From the NCBI GenBank assembly GCA_002452815.1, contig DKFM01000011.1, positions 1 to 64,000 of the forward strand: 64,000 nt of DNA, given 5' to 3'. Source of the DNA: Rhodobacteraceae bacterium UBA6796. Lineage in GTDB: Bacteria; Pseudomonadota; Alphaproteobacteria; Rhodobacterales; Rhodobacteraceae. The notes beneath the pieces were generated by a model. That model searched no databases, was not told where the DNA came from, and saw nothing but the letters and a program-made list of their open reading frames with translations. The translations under genes were made by a program, and so were the position numbers. Within the stretch, counting starts at the first letter, position 1; each line of letters opens with the position of its first letter. Shown here in pieces: positions 35,019 through 45,448 of this stretch.

Positions 35019-36101
35019 TCACGCGCGGACCGCATCGAAACCCGGCGGCAGCGGGGCAAGAGGGGGATAGACAGCGAGGCTCTGGAACAGGTGACCCATT
35101 TCCTCGGGGTGGGTCAAGCGCCGATGCGCCGCGATATGCGCCTCAAGCGCGGAACCGGCAAGGTTTCGCGCCAGCGCCTGCGCCCGTCCGGTGATGCCCA
35201 GCCGTTCCAGCAGAACGCCCTGCGGGGTCATCGCGCTGCACGCCGCACCTGCGGCCTGCGCGGCCTGGGCCAGCGGTTCGAACGCGACATGGGCGGTCAG
35301 ATCGGCCTCGCCCGGGTTGGCAAAGGGGCTTTCGGGCCGATGTGCGCGCAGGGCCTGAAACGTGTCGCCCAGACTGCGCCAGTGGCCATAGTCGATAAAA
35401 ATCGCAACCCCGCCGCGCGTAGCGATCCGCGCGGCCACCTGGCCGACGAAGGCCGGCGCGCCGGGGCAGATCTCGACAATATCTCCATCGCGCGTATCGC
35501 CCAGCCGGTGCGCCAGCGCAGCCAGGGGCACGGGCGGCGCCAGCCCCGGCACCAGCGCGCCCTGCGCATCAAGGCCCACCTGCCGCTCGGCCCAGGCGTC
35601 GCCGCGCCGCTCGAATTGCCGGATCGGCAGCGCATCCAGAAATTCATTGGCCAGCAGGAACACCGGCCCCTCGGGCAGCGTTTCCAGACTGTCGTGCCAC
35701 TGCACCCGATGCCCGGCCAGCCGCGCGCGCTGAACCTCGCGCAGCGTGGGCGAGGCCTCGATCAGATGCACCTGTGCCGCCTCGGTCATGCCCGGCACCG
35801 CACGGATCGCGCGCAGAACATCGGCCATCAGCGTGCCGCGCCCCGGCCCCGGCTCGACCAGCAGAAACGGCGCGGGGCGCCCCTGATCGAGCCAGACCTG
35901 CGCCAGCGCCAGCCCCAGCATCTCGCCGAACATCTGGCTGATTTCCGGGGCGGTGATGAAATCGCCCGCCTGCCCGAACGGATCGCGGGTGGCATAGTAG
36001 CCATGAGCAGGATGCAGCAGGCATTCGGCCATGTAATGATCAAGCCGCAACGGACCTTCGGCCGCGATCCGGCGTTCCAGAATCCGGGCCAGCGCCGTCA
36101 T
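35019..36101 (-). CDS. SAM-dependent methyltransferase, MidA/NDUFAF7 family
   Basis: 360 residues. The SAM-binding motif [19 protein letters not shown] and the family segments [35 protein letters not shown] and [16 protein letters not shown] are all present. The mitochondrial relative NDUFAF7 dimethylates an arginine of complex I subunit NDUFS2 during assembly; a bacterial protein arginine methylation role is inferred from that. The start ATG at 36101 overlaps the lgt stop by 4 bases (ATGA). Confidence 0.9.
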   Translation of the reverse strand: MTALARILERRIAAEGPLRLDHYMAECLLHPAHGYYATRDPFGQAGDFITAPEISQMFGEMLGLALAQVWLDQGRPAPFLLVEPGPGRGTLMADVLRAIRAVPGMTEAAQVHLIEASPTLREVQRARLAGHRVQWHDSLETLPEGPVFLLANEFLDALPIRQFERRGDAWAERQVGLDAQGALVPGLAPPVPLAALAHRLGDTRDGDIVEICPGAPAFVGQVAARIATRGGVAIFIDYGHWRSLGDTFQALRAHRPESPFANPGEADLTAHVAFEPLAQAAQAAGAACSAMTPQGVLLERLGITGRAQALARNLAGSALEAHIAAHRRLTHPEEMGHLFQSLAVYPPLAPLPPGFDAVRA

Positions 36102-36982
36102 GCATTGCCCCGCCGCATGGCCCGCGCGATGAACCACAGCCCCAGCGCGATCATCGGCAGCGACAGGATCTGCCCCATGGTCAGCCCGCCCTGCCCGATC
36201 TGAAGTGCATAGCCCAGCGGGTTGGTATCGCTGGCGAATTGCGCATCCGGCTGGCGCACCAGTTCAACCAGAGAGCGCGCCAGACCATAACCCGTCAGGA
36301 ACACCCCGAGCAGCAGACCGGGCCGCCGCAACGCCCCGGCCGCGGTCAGCCCCCAGAGGATCGCGCCAAGCAGCAGACCTTCGAGCCCGGCCTCGTAAAG
36401 CTGCGAGGGGTGACGCGCGCAAAAGCCGTCGACCTGCCCGGCGATGCCGTTGCAAACCTGCGCCTGGGGCAGCGGAAAGATCACGCCCCAGGGCAGATCG
36501 GTCGGACGCCCCCACAGCTCGGGCTTGATGAAATTCGCCACCCGCCCCAGCAACAACCCGATCGGCGCCACCAGCGCGAAGGCATCGGCGATGCGCAATG
36601 CGGGCAGCCGATGGCGGCGGCAGAACCACAGCCCCGCAACCACCACGCCCACGAAGCCGCCGTGAAAGGCCATGCCGCCTTCCCAGACCTTCAGGATCTC
36701 CAGCGGATGCGCCAGATACCAGTCCGGCTGATAGAACAGCACGAAGCCGAGGCGCCCACCCAGCACGACCCCCAGAATCACTGCCGTCAGCAGTTCTTCG
36801 ACCAGATCCGGCGGCATCGGGGCCACACCGCCCCACAGCGCCGGGCGCTTCATCAGCGTCACCATGATCCGCCAGCCCGCCAGCAGACCGCCGATATAGG
36901 CCAGCGCATACCAGCGGATCGGCAGGTCCACGCCGGGAATGACAATGGCGTTCGGGTCGATCTCGGGGAAGGGAATGGCCAT
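36098..36982 (-). CDS. lgt: Prolipoprotein diacylglyceryl transferase
   Basis: 294 residues with seven hydrophobic helices. It transfers diacylglycerol from phosphatidylglycerol to the lipobox cysteine of prolipoproteins in the inner membrane. The Lgt signature [17 protein letters not shown] is intact with the essential Arg and Asn, and [11 protein letters not shown] carries the catalytic-region His. The start [17 protein letters not shown] at 36982 follows GAGGA. First gene of the lgt-midA-pgeF run, divergent from ubiK. Confidence 0.95.
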   Translation of the reverse strand: MAIPFPEIDPNAIVIPGVDLPIRWYALAYIGGLLAGWRIMVTLMKRPALWGGVAPMPPDLVEELLTAVILGVVLGGRLGFVLFYQPDWYLAHPLEILKVWEGGMAFHGGFVGVVVAGLWFCRRHRLPALRIADAFALVAPIGLLLGRVANFIKPELWGRPTDLPWGVIFPLPQAQVCNGIAGQVDGFCARHPSQLYEAGLEGLLLGAILWGLTAAGALRRPGLLLGVFLTGYGLARSLVELVRQPDAQFASDTNPLGYALQIGQGGLTMGQILSLPMIALGLWFIARAMRRGNA

Positions 36983-37096
36983 GACGCTCCTCGTTTGGCG
37001 CGCAACACACCCCGGGGCCGCGATGAAGTCAACCTTGAGTCTTGCGCCCCGCGCCCTCATATAAGGCAAAACCCCGTGACCAGACCGGAGCCCCCG

Positions 37097-37345
37097 ATGC
37101 AAGCGCCCAACAAACTGTTCGACGAAATGTCCAAGCTGATGACCAATGCCATGGGCGTGGCCCAAGGCGCCAAGACCGAGGCCGAGACCGCGATGAAATC
37201 CTGGATGGACCGCTGGCTGGCCGATCGCGATTTCGTCACCCGCGAGGAATTCGATGCCGTGCGCGCGATGGCCCAGAAGGCCCGCGAAGAGAACGAGGCC
37301 CTGAAGGCGCGTCTCGATGCACTGGAAGGCAAGAAAGACGCCTGA
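37097..37345 (+). CDS. ubiK: UbiK-family accessory factor (membrane-fusogenic, BMFP domain)
   Basis: 82 residues. An N-terminal amphipathic helix ([19 protein letters not shown]) is followed by the conserved [20 protein letters not shown] segment and a C-terminal coiled coil ending [12 protein letters not shown]. UbiK binds UbiJ and lipids and assists aerobic ubiquinone synthesis in proteobacteria. A CCGGAG lies upstream of the ATG. A strong hairpin terminator follows. Confidence 0.85.
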   Translation: MQAPNKLFDEMSKLMTNAMGVAQGAKTEAETAMKSWMDRWLADRDFVTREEFDAVRAMAQKAREENEALKARLDALEGKKDA

Positions 37346-37362
37346 TTTCACGTCGGTGAACG

Positions 37363-37429
37363 ATCCCCGCCGGAGGCTGCCGACCATCAGGCCGGAGCCT
37401 CCGGCGGGGATATTTTTGCCAGGGTGAAA
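37363..37429 (+). repeat. Palindromic repeat copy that also forms the ubiK terminator
   Basis: A perfect 16-bp stem pairs 37363-37378 (ATCCCCGCCGGAGGCT) with 37396-37411; the 3' arm runs into ATATTTTTGCCAGGGTGAAAG, the core of the dispersed repeat, whose T5 acts as the terminator tail. GGAGCCTCCGGCGGGGATATTT is nearly identical to copy 1 at 9165. Confidence 0.85.
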
Positions 37430-37434
37430 GCCGC

Positions 37435-37860
37435 TCAGCGCTGCGCTGCAAGGGCGCGGGCCAGAACCTCGGCCACCCGCGCGCTGAGCGGCAGGGCCCC
37501 CGACAGGATATCGTCCTGCGCCACCCAGGCCGCCTCCAGCGCATCATCGCCCGCCTGCGGCGCGCCCGCCTGCCAGTGGCAGGCCACCGCGACCAGATGA
37601 TAGTGGAAGGCAATCGCCCCGGTTTCATCCCGGCTGATCGCATCGGTGCAGGCCAGAACCGGGCCTGCGGTGGCGGTGATACCGGTTTCCTCGGCCAGTT
37701 CGCGCAGCGCCGCCGCCTCGACCGGCTCGCCCCAGTCGACCTTGCCGCCGGGAAAGCCCCAGAGACCCGCATCGGGCGGATTGGCCCGGCGCACCAGCAG
37801 CGCCTGATCGCCGCGCACCACCACGGCCAGCACGGCAAGGCGCGGGACCGGCAGGCTCAT
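37435..37860 (-). CDS. NUDIX hydrolase
   Basis: 141 residues. The Nudix box reads GGKVDWGE...[13 protein letters not shown], fitting GX5EX7REUXEEXGU exactly. The [20 protein letters not shown] start is typical of ADP-ribose pyrophosphatase/MutT-like members that hydrolyse nucleoside diphosphates linked to another moiety. Substrate is not determined by sequence. Its ATG overlaps the stop of the upstream small membrane protein gene by 4 bases. Confidence 0.9.
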   Translation of the reverse strand: MSLPVPRLAVLAVVVRGDQALLVRRANPPDAGLWGFPGGKVDWGEPVEAAALRELAEETGITATAGPVLACTDAISRDETGAIAFHYHLVAVACHWQAGAPQAGDDALEAAWVAQDDILSGALPLSARVAEVLARALAAQR

Positions 37861-38150
37861 TGCAGCGCCACCGTCCGGGCCAGCGTGCCATCGGGGCGAT
37901 AGAGCAGCACCTCGCCGCCCTCGGTGACCACGACGGTATAATCGCGCGCGAAGGTAATCGCCTGCACCCGCGCGCCTGCGGGCAGGGTGATCGCGGCGGG
38001 CAGATCGGGCAGCGCGGCCTTGCCCGGCAAGCGGATGACAAGCAGCGCAATGATCGCTACAAGGCCCGCAATCATCGTGGCCGTCAGCGCCGTGACCAGA
38101 ATTTTCAAAAACCGGATCTCGGGCAACGGGGTCGGATCGGAAGGCATCAT
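37857..38150 (-). CDS. Small single-pass membrane protein (DUF6476-like)
   Basis: 97 residues. One transmembrane helix at about 15-40 (LVTALTATMIAGLVAIIALL) separates a short cytoplasmic N-terminus from a periplasmic beta-rich domain (ITLPAGARVQAITFARDY, VVVTEGGEVLLYRPDG). Function unknown. Possible starts at 38159, 38150 and 38147 all overlap or abut the start of the divergent pseudouridine synthase gene. Coupled to the NUDIX gene by ATGA overlap. Confidence 0.75.
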   Translation of the reverse strand: MMPSDPTPLPEIRFLKILVTALTATMIAGLVAIIALLVIRLPGKAALPDLPAAITLPAGARVQAITFARDYTVVVTEGGEVLLYRPDGTLARTVALQ

Positions 38151-39210
38151 GTCGGACATGGAAGAACGCATCCTGCGGCTGGTGATCGAGGCCGGCGAAG
38201 ACGGGCAGCCCCCCTTTGACCGCCTTGATAAGGCCTTGGCCGCGATTGTGCCAGAGCAGGCGGCGCTGTCGCGTTCGCGGCTGGCCCGGCTGATCGCCGA
38301 GGGCGCCGTGACGCGCGATGGCGTGGCGGTCACCGATCAGAAGGCGAAGGTCGCGGCGGGTGAGACGTATCAGATCACGCTGGAGCCGCCGCGCAGTGTC
38401 GAAACCCTGCCGCAGGACATTCCGCTGAGCGTGCTGTGGGAAGACGACGATCTGATCGTGATCGACAAGCCCGCGGGTCTGGTCGTGCATCCCGCCCCCG
38501 GGTCCGAGGATGGCACGCTGGTCAATGCGCTGCTGCACCACTTCGGCGGCAAGCTGTCGGGGGTGGGCGGCGAGGCGCGGCCCGGCATCGTGCACCGGAT
38601 CGACAAGGACACGTCGGGCCTGCTGGTGGTGGCGAAATCCGATCGCGCCCATCACGGGCTGGCGCATCAGTTCGAAAAGCACACGGTCCACCGGCACTAT
38701 CTGGCGGTGGTGCATGGTGTGCCCGATGCCGCCGACCCGCGGCTGCGCGGCACCAAGGGCGTCAGCTTCGAGGCCGGCAATATCCTGAAGATCACCTCGC
38801 AGCTTGCGCGGCACAAGACCGACCGGCAGCGGCAGGCCGTGCTGTTCCACGGCGGGCGCCATGCCGTCACCCGTGCCCGCGTGGTCGAGGACTTCGCGGG
38901 CGTCGCGACCCTGGTCGATTGCTGGCTGGAAACCGGGCGCACCCATCAGATCCGTGTGCATATGGCGCATGCGGGCCATGGGCTGATCGGCGATCAGACC
39001 TATGGCGGGCGGCGCAAACTGCCCGCCAAGCTGATCGGCACGGCGGCGCAGGAGGCGGCACAGACGTTCCCGCGGCAGGCGCTGCACGCGGCGACGCTGG
39101 GCTTCACCCACCCCGTGACCGGCGAAGAGCTGTCCTTCACCTCGCCCCTGCCCGCCGACATCGAGGCGCTGCTGGCGGCACTGCGCGCGGGGGCTGGCGG
39201 CGGGAACTGA
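38149..39210 (+). CDS. RluA-family (RluD-like) 23S rRNA pseudouridine synthase
   Basis: 353 residues. An N-terminal S4 domain (RLDKALAAIVPEQAALSRSR) precedes the catalytic domain with the signature GIVHRIDKDTSGLLVVAK, whose Asp is the nucleophile; GRTHQIRVHMAH is the second conserved motif. S4 plus catalytic domain and length fit RluD (positions 1911/1915/1917 in helix 69) or RluC; exact sites are inference. GGAAGG lies 4 bases before the ATG at 38149. Confidence 0.92.
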   Translation: MSDMEERILRLVIEAGEDGQPPFDRLDKALAAIVPEQAALSRSRLARLIAEGAVTRDGVAVTDQKAKVAAGETYQITLEPPRSVETLPQDIPLSVLWEDDDLIVIDKPAGLVVHPAPGSEDGTLVNALLHHFGGKLSGVGGEARPGIVHRIDKDTSGLLVVAKSDRAHHGLAHQFEKHTVHRHYLAVVHGVPDAADPRLRGTKGVSFEAGNILKITSQLARHKTDRQRQAVLFHGGRHAVTRARVVEDFAGVATLVDCWLETGRTHQIRVHMAHAGHGLIGDQTYGGRRKLPAKLIGTAAQEAAQTFPRQALHAATLGFTHPVTGEELSFTSPLPADIEALLAALRAGAGGGN

Positions 39211-39330
39211 ACATATCGGTTCAATTTTGCGTCATCTTCGCTTGCCCCCGGACGGGAACCGCTTCATGCTTCGTTGAGTTCCTTGTGATATCCGGCCGCC
39301 ACTTCGGGTATCAATTGGTCAACGCCCGGG

Positions 39331-39359
39331 CTTGAACCCGACGGGGTGCATCCCCATGT
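39331..39359 (+). promoter_or_regulatory. Heat-shock (RpoH/sigma-32-type) promoter of rpoH
   Basis: CTTGAA at 39331-39336, 15 bases, then CCCCATGT at 39352-39359. This is nearly the consensus CTTGAA-N13-17-CCCCATnT. It sits 33 bases upstream of the rpoH start codon, so rpoH is probably positively autoregulated on heat shock. Confidence 0.75.
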
Positions 39360-39391
39360 GTCGGGGTCTCGATCAGGGAGAAAGGTCGTAG

Positions 39392-40300
39392 ATGACGAGT
39401 TATGCCAACCTGCCCGCCCCCAGCCCCGAACAGGGGCTGAACCGCTATCTGCAGGAAATCCGCAAATTCCCTCTGCTGGAACCCGAAGAAGAATACATGC
39501 TGGCCAAGGCGTGGGTCGAAAACCAGGATGCGAACGCCGCGCATCGCATGGTCACCTCGCACCTGCGTCTGGCCGCGAAGATCGCCATGGGCTATCGCGG
39601 CTATGGCCTGCCGCAGGCCGAAGTGATTTCAGAGGCGAACGTGGGCCTGATGCAGGCGGTCAAACGCTTCGACCCCGAAAAGGGCTTCCGCCTGGCCACC
39701 TATGCGATGTGGTGGATCCGCGCCGCGATCCAGGAATATATCCTGCGCTCGTGGTCGCTGGTGAAACTGGGCACGACCTCGGCGCAGAAGAAGCTGTTCT
39801 TCAACCTGCGCAAGGCGAAATCCAAGATCGGCGCCTATGAGGACGGCGATCTGCGCCCCGAACATGTGGCGAAGATCGCGCAGGATCTGAACGTGACCGA
39901 GGACGAGGTGATCTCGATGAACCGGCGGCTGTCCGGCTCGGACGCGTCGCTCAATGCGCAGGTCGGCGCCGCCGAGGGCGATGGCACGACGCAATGGCAG
40001 GACTGGCTGGAAGACGAAGACGCCGATCAGGCCGAAGCCTATGCCGAGGCCGACGAGCTGGCGGCGCGCCGCGCGATGCTGGTCGCCGCGATGGATGTGC
40101 TGAACGAACGCGAGAAGGACATCCTGATGCAACGCCGCCTGCGCGACGAGCCCGTCACCCTGGAGGAGCTGAGCGCGCAATACGATGTGTCGCGCGAACG
40201 CATCCGCCAGATCGAGGTGCGCGCGTTCGAGAAATTGCAGGGCCGGATGCGCATGCTGGCCCGTGACAAGGGCATGCTCGTGCCCTCCGCCGAGACCTGA
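39392..40300 (+). CDS. rpoH: RNA polymerase sigma factor RpoH (sigma-32)
   Basis: 302 residues. Sigma-70 region 2 (LISEANVGLMQAVKRFDP-like segment, ATYAMWWIRAAIQEYILRS) and region 4 helix-turn-helix (LEELSAQYDVSRERIRQIEV) are present; the RpoH-specific box QKKLFFNLR is at 132-140. It directs transcription of chaperone and protease genes under heat or misfolding stress. GGGAGAAAGG gives a good ribosome-binding site. Rhodobacteria often carry two rpoH paralogues; only one is in this window. Confidence 0.96.
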   Translation: MTSYANLPAPSPEQGLNRYLQEIRKFPLLEPEEEYMLAKAWVENQDANAAHRMVTSHLRLAAKIAMGYRGYGLPQAEVISEANVGLMQAVKRFDPEKGFRLATYAMWWIRAAIQEYILRSWSLVKLGTTSAQKKLFFNLRKAKSKIGAYEDGDLRPEHVAKIAQDLNVTEDEVISMNRRLSGSDASLNAQVGAAEGDGTTQWQDWLEDEDADQAEAYAEADELAARRAMLVAAMDVLNEREKDILMQRRLRDEPVTLEELSAQYDVSRERIRQIEVRAFEKLQGRMRMLARDKGMLVPSAET

Positions 40301-40326
40301 GCCCCTGCACCGCCCGCGTTCCCTGC

Positions 40327-40351
40327 GCGCCGCGCCCCGGGGGCGCGGCGC
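40327..40351 (+). terminator. Very GC-rich hairpin after rpoH
   Basis: GCGCCGCGCCCC and its exact complement GGGGCGCGGCGC are separated by one G, a perfect 12-bp inverted repeat 27 bases after the rpoH stop. There is no T-run, so it may act as a transcript-stabilising end or a rho-independent-like block. Confidence 0.55.
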
Positions 40352-40437
40352 TGTCATGCGCCATCGCCCGGCTGGACGTTCCCCGCGCCCAAAGATAGCC
40401 TGCCCTGCACAGCCAAGGGTCTGTCAGGGAGGCACGC

Positions 40438-41412
40438 ATGGAACCGATGAACTGGGGCATTCTGGGGGCTTCGCATTTCGCCCTGCACCACATGGCGCCA
40501 GCTATTCATGCGGCCCGCGGCGCCCGGCTTTCCGCGCTGGCCAGCAGCAACCCTGACAAGGCCGCGCCGTTTCGCGCCTTCGCCCCCGATCTGCGTCTGC
40601 ATGACAGCTACGAGGCACTGCTGGCCGATCCCGGCATCGAGGCGGTCTATATTCCGCTGCCCAACACGCTGCATATTGAATGGTCGCTCAAGGCACTGTC
40701 TGCGGGCAAGCATGTGCTGTGCGAAAAGCCGATCGCGATGGGGGCCGAGCAGATCGACCCGCTGATCGCCGCCCGCGATGCCAGCGGAAAATTCGCGACC
40801 GAAGCCTTCATGATCGTGCATCATCCGCAGTGGCAGCAGGTCCGCGACTGGCTGGATGCCGGGGTGATCGGGCGATTGGCCCATGTCGACACGGTGTTTT
40901 CCTACAACAACCCCGACCCCGGCAATATTCGCAACCAGGCGGCGATGGGCGGCGGCTCGATCCCCGACATCGGGGTCTATGCCTATTCCTCGGTGCGTTT
41001 CGCCGCGCGGGCCGAGCCGGGCACCCTGCACAGCACGATCCGGCGCGAGCATGGCGTCGACACCTTCGCGCAGGTCACGGGCGAGATGACCGGGCCGGAA
41101 GGCGGCTTCACCTATTCGGCCATAACCTCGACCCGGCTCGCGCCGCGCCAGGAAGTCACCTTCCAGGGCGATCAGGGGCTGATCCGCGTGCATGTGCCCT
41201 TCAACGCGGGCGTCTTCGGCGAAGCGCGGCTGAGCCTGCAGCGTTCAGGCCAGCCCGACGCCGAGATCCGCTATCCCGGCGTCAACCAATATGTGCTGCA
41301 GGTGGAAGCCTTCGTGCGCCACATCCGCGACGCGGCGCCCTACCCCTGGACGCTCGAAGACGCGCGCGCGGGACAGGCGATGATCGACAAGGTCCGGGCA
41401 TCGGAACAATGA
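40438..41412 (+). CDS. Gfo/Idh/MocA-family NAD(P)-dependent oxidoreductase
   Basis: 324 residues. The N-terminal Rossmann fold begins MNWGILGASHFALHHMAPAI, followed by VYIPLPNTLHIEW and the invariant EKP motif in VLCEKPIAMGAEQ, where the Lys contacts substrate/cofactor. The C-terminal alpha/beta domain contains GGGSIPDIGVYAYSSVRF with the catalytic Asp-x-x-x-Tyr/His type arrangement. Members oxidise or reduce sugars, inositols and related polyols. No transporter or sugar operon is adjacent. GGGAGG lies upstream of the ATG. Confidence 0.9.
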   Translation: MEPMNWGILGASHFALHHMAPAIHAARGARLSALASSNPDKAAPFRAFAPDLRLHDSYEALLADPGIEAVYIPLPNTLHIEWSLKALSAGKHVLCEKPIAMGAEQIDPLIAARDASGKFATEAFMIVHHPQWQQVRDWLDAGVIGRLAHVDTVFSYNNPDPGNIRNQAAMGGGSIPDIGVYAYSSVRFAARAEPGTLHSTIRREHGVDTFAQVTGEMTGPEGGFTYSAITSTRLAPRQEVTFQGDQGLIRVHVPFNAGVFGEARLSLQRSGQPDAEIRYPGVNQYVLQVEAFVRHIRDAAPYPWTLEDARAGQAMIDKVRASEQ

Positions 41413-41444
41413 CCCCGCCCCGGGGGCGCCCGCCTCTGCGCGGA

Positions 41445-41945
41445 TCAGGCGAGTTTCGCCAGCCGGTCTTCGAGCACGTCGAAGGGCACGCCCGGCTCGT
41501 CCTTGGCACAGCGGATCACCAGGCTGGTCTTGACCGAGGCCACATTTTCGGCGGCGGTCAATTGGCCGGTCAGGAAGCTCTGGAAGGTGCTCAGGTCAGG
41601 CGCCGCGCACTTCAGCACGAAGTCGATCTCGCCGTTGAGCATGTGGCACTCGCGCACCAGCGGCCAGGCGCGGCAGCGATTCTCGAACGCCGACAGGTCC
41701 GACTCGGCCTGGCTGTGCAGCCGCACCATGGCGAAAACCTGCACTTCGAAGCCCAGTTCGCGCGGGTTCACATCGGCATGATAGCCCCGGATGAAGCCCG
41801 CTTCTTCCAATGTGCGCACGCGGCGCAGGCAGGGCGGCGCCGAGATCCCGACCCGCTTGGCCAGCTCGACGTTGGTCATCCGACCGTCAGCCTGCAGTTC
41901 GGCCAGAATTTTCCGGTCGATCTCGTCAAGCTTTGTCGTGGCCAT
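41445..41945 (-). CDS. Lrp/AsnC-family transcriptional regulator
   Basis: 166 residues. N-terminal winged helix-turn-helix (LDEIDRKILAELQADGRMTN, VELAKRVGISAPPCLRRVR) and C-terminal RAM effector-binding domain (VQVFAMVRLHSQAES, CHMLNGEIDFVLKC). Such proteins sense amino acids and often control a neighbouring gene. It is divergent from trxB with 180 bases between; whether it regulates trxB or itself is unknown. Confidence 0.93.
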   Translation of the reverse strand: MATTKLDEIDRKILAELQADGRMTNVELAKRVGISAPPCLRRVRTLEEAGFIRGYHADVNPRELGFEVQVFAMVRLHSQAESDLSAFENRCRAWPLVRECHMLNGEIDFVLKCAAPDLSTFQSFLTGQLTAAENVASVKTSLVIRCAKDEPGVPFDVLEDRLAKLA

Positions 41946-41947
41946 GA

Positions 41948-43069
<1,122 letters not shown>

Positions 43070-43097
43070 GACCAGCCAGAGCCACGATCATGGAATC

Positions 43098-43130
43098 TCC
43101 GCCCGGGAATTCTCTCCGGGCGGAAATTTT
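43098..43130 (+). terminator. Terminator after trxB
   Basis: A perfect 9-bp stem TCCGCCCGG / CCGGGCGGA with a 9-base loop followed by AATTTT, 28 bases past the trxB stop. Confidence 0.85.
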
Positions 43131-43289
43131 GGACCAAGCCGGGCCAAACTGATGGCAAATCCCCCTTATTTCGCTCCAGTGTCCCTGATCCGCTTGAAAT
43201 TTTCCCCAATCAGGGCCTAATCCACCCCGCGTGCAGCGGGTCTTTTGGCCCGGCGGCGTTTTACTCATATCCCAAAGTCAGGTTCCAAG

Positions 43290-44996
43290 ATGTCCCTTCC
43301 CAACCTCGCCCCGATCCCGGAACTTTACGTTTCCCACGAATCCGCGCTCAAGCTGAAGGCGGAGGCGGGCAACCTGCCCAGCTGGGATCTGACCGCGCGC
43401 CAGATCTGCGACCTGGAACTGCTGATGAACGGCGGCTTCTATCCCCTGAAGGGCTTCCTGACCGAGGCCGATTATGACGGCGTGGTCGAGAACATGCGCC
43501 TGGCCGACGGCAGCCTCTGGCCGATGCCGATCACCCTGGACGTGACCGAGAAATTCGCAGAAGGCATCGAACCCGGCCAGGATATCGCGCTGCGCGATCA
43601 GGAAGGCGTCATTCTGGCGATCCTGTCGGTCACCGACAAATGGGAACCGAACAAATCGCGCGAGGCCGAGAAGGTCTTCGGTGCCGACGATCTGGCGCAT
43701 CCGGCGGTGAACTACCTGCACCACACCGCGGGCAAGATCTATCTGGGCGGGCCGATCACCGGCATCCAGCAGCCCGTGCATTACGATTTCAAGGCGCGCC
43801 GTGACACGCCCAACGAATTGCGCGCCTATTTCCGCAAGCTCGGCTGGCGCAAGATCGTCGCCTTCCAGACCCGCAACCCGCTGCACCGCGCGCATCAGGA
43901 ACTGACCTTCCGCGCCGCCCGTGAAGCGCAGGCCAACCTGATGATCCACCCGGTCGTGGGCATGACCAAACCGGGCGATGTCGATCACTTCACCCGCGTG
44001 CGCTGCTACGAGGCGGTGCTGGACAAATACCCGCAATCGACCACCACGATGAGCCTGCTGAACCTGGCGATGCGTATGGCCGGCCCGCGCGAGGCGGTCT
44101 GGCACGGGCTGATCCGCCGCAACCACGGCTGCACCCATTTCATCGTCGGGCGCGACCATGCGGGCCCGGGCAAGAACTCGGCCGGCCAGGATTTCTATGG
44201 CCCCTATGACGCGCAGGACCTCTTCAAGGCGCATGAAGAAGAGATCGGCGTAACCATGGTCGACTTCAAGCACATGGTCTATGTGCAGGAAAAAGCGCAA
44301 TATTATCCCGCGAACGAGGTTCCCGAGGGCTGCACCGTGCTGGATATCTCGGGCACCGAACTGCGCCGCCGCCTGCGCGAGGGGCTGGAAATCCCGGAAT
44401 GGTTCAGCTTCCCCGAGGTGGTGACCGAACTGCGCCGCACCTCGCCGCCGCGCGCCCAGCAGGGCTTCACCGTGTTCTTCACGGGCCTGTCGGGGTCGGG
44501 TAAGTCGACCATCGCCAACGCGCTGATGGTCAAGCTGATGGAGATGGGCGGGCGCCCGGTGACGCTCTTGGATGGCGATGTGGTGCGCAAGCACCTGTCG
44601 TCGGAACTCGGGTTCTCGAAAGAACACCGCGACATCAACATCAAGCGCATCGGCTATGTCGCCTCGGAAATCACCAAGAACGGCGGCATTGCGATCTGCG
44701 CCCCGATCGCGCCCTACACCGCCACGCGGCGCGCCGTGCGCGAGATGATCGAGGCCTATGGCGCCTTCGTCGAGGTGCATGTGGCCACCGCGCTGGAGGA
44801 ATGCGAGGCGCGCGACCGCAAGGGCCTGTATAAACTGGCACGCGAAGGCAAGATCAAGGAATTCACCGGGATTTCCGACCCCTACGAAGCGCCGACCGCA
44901 GCTGAACTGGTGGTGGACACCAAGGATGTGGATGTCGACCACTGTGCCCATCAGGTGATCCTGAAGCTGGAGTCGCTGGGCCTGATCCGCGCCTGA
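43290..44996 (+). CDS. Fused ATP sulfurylase / APS kinase
   Basis: 568 residues. Residues 1-385 are a homo-oligomeric ATP sulfurylase: [13 protein letters not shown] (ATP site, QXRNPXHXXH) and [13 protein letters not shown]. Residues 390-568 are APS kinase with Walker [27 protein letters not shown] and CAPIAPY. Together they convert sulfate and ATP to APS and then PAPS for sulfate assimilation or sulfation. This is the single-chain sat-cysC type, not the heterodimeric CysDN type. The start [19 protein letters not shown] at 43290 is chosen over an upstream ATG at 43245. No cysH or sulfate transporter nearby. Confidence 0.95.
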   Translation: MSLPNLAPIPELYVSHESALKLKAEAGNLPSWDLTARQICDLELLMNGGFYPLKGFLTEADYDGVVENMRLADGSLWPMPITLDVTEKFAEGIEPGQDIALRDQEGVILAILSVTDKWEPNKSREAEKVFGADDLAHPAVNYLHHTAGKIYLGGPITGIQQPVHYDFKARRDTPNELRAYFRKLGWRKIVAFQTRNPLHRAHQELTFRAAREAQANLMIHPVVGMTKPGDVDHFTRVRCYEAVLDKYPQSTTTMSLLNLAMRMAGPREAVWHGLIRRNHGCTHFIVGRDHAGPGKNSAGQDFYGPYDAQDLFKAHEEEIGVTMVDFKHMVYVQEKAQYYPANEVPEGCTVLDISGTELRRRLREGLEIPEWFSFPEVVTELRRTSPPRAQQGFTVFFTGLSGSGKSTIANALMVKLMEMGGRPVTLLDGDVVRKHLSSELGFSKEHRDINIKRIGYVASEITKNGGIAICAPIAPYTATRRAVREMIEAYGAFVEVHVATALEECEARDRKGLYKLAREGKIKEFTGISDPYEAPTAAELVVDTKDVDVDHCAHQVILKLESLGLIRA

Positions 44997-45016
44997 TCGT
45001 CGTCGGCAGAAAAGCG

Positions 45017-45050
45017 AACGCCCCGGTCCCTGTGCGACCGGGGCGTTTTC
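45017..45050 (+). terminator. Terminator after the ATP sulfurylase/APS kinase gene
   Basis: A perfect 12-bp stem AACGCCCCGGTC / GACCGGGGCGTT with a 7-base loop and TTTT at the end, 20 bases after the stop. Confidence 0.9.
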
Positions 45051-45079
45051 ATATCTGCGGCGGCGATCGTTCGGGCGCC

Positions 45080-45140
45080 GAGGGGGCCCTGCCCCCGCGG
45101 CTGCGCCGCCCCCCCGGGATATTTGGCCCAGAAAGAAAGC
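45080..45140. repeat. Dispersed repeat, half-element
   Basis: The order is the same as in the other copies: a G-block/C-block hairpin (GAGGGGGCCCTGCCCCC), a small GCGGCTGCGCCGC palindrome, CCCCCCGGGATATTT and GGCCCAGAAAGAAAG. Only one half of the inverted pair is present. Confidence 0.75.
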
Positions 45141-45156
45141 GCCGCCCTCAGCAGTG

Positions 45157-45180
45157 AAAAAAGGGGGGCATATGCCCCCC
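45157..45180 (-). terminator. Terminator of the hsp20-DUF1150 operon
   Basis: GGGGGGCATATGCCCCCC (45163-45180) is a perfect palindrome; in the minus direction it is followed by TTTTTT (complement of 45157-45162), 31 bases after the DUF1150 stop. Confidence 0.85.
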
Positions 45181-45210
45181 TCTCTGACGGTTCACGGCAA
45201 ATCGCGCGGA

Positions 45211-45438
45211 TCAGTGCACGCTGAACGCCGTCGCATCATGTTCGCGCGCCAAGGCAAAGGCCATCCAGCGATCCTTGACCAGCGCCAGACGTTCGCCGTT
45301 GGCATCGTGCAGCGCGTAAAGCTGCGTCAGACCTGCGGCCTGCGCCTGCACATCTGCGGGCAGGTCGGCGACCGCGACCGGGCGGACATAGACGATACGC
45401 TCGCCCACCGGCTCGTCGAAGTTGTATTTCACATCCAT
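45211..45438 (-). CDS. DUF1150 family protein
   Basis: 75 residues starting MDVKYNFDEPVGERIVYVRP, then VAVADLPADVQAQAAGLTQL, YALHDANGERLALVKDR and FALAREHDATAFSVH, the characteristic DUF1150 pattern. Function unknown. It follows the hsp20 gene by 10 bases and shares its promoter and terminator, so it should be heat-induced. Co-occurrence with IbpA-type genes is a regular feature of alphaproteobacteria and suggests a co-chaperone or sHsp-modulating role (inference). Confidence 0.88.
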   Translation of the reverse strand: MDVKYNFDEPVGERIVYVRPVAVADLPADVQAQAAGLTQLYALHDANGERLALVKDRWMAFALAREHDATAFSVH

Positions 45439-45448
45439 GTCAGCCCCC

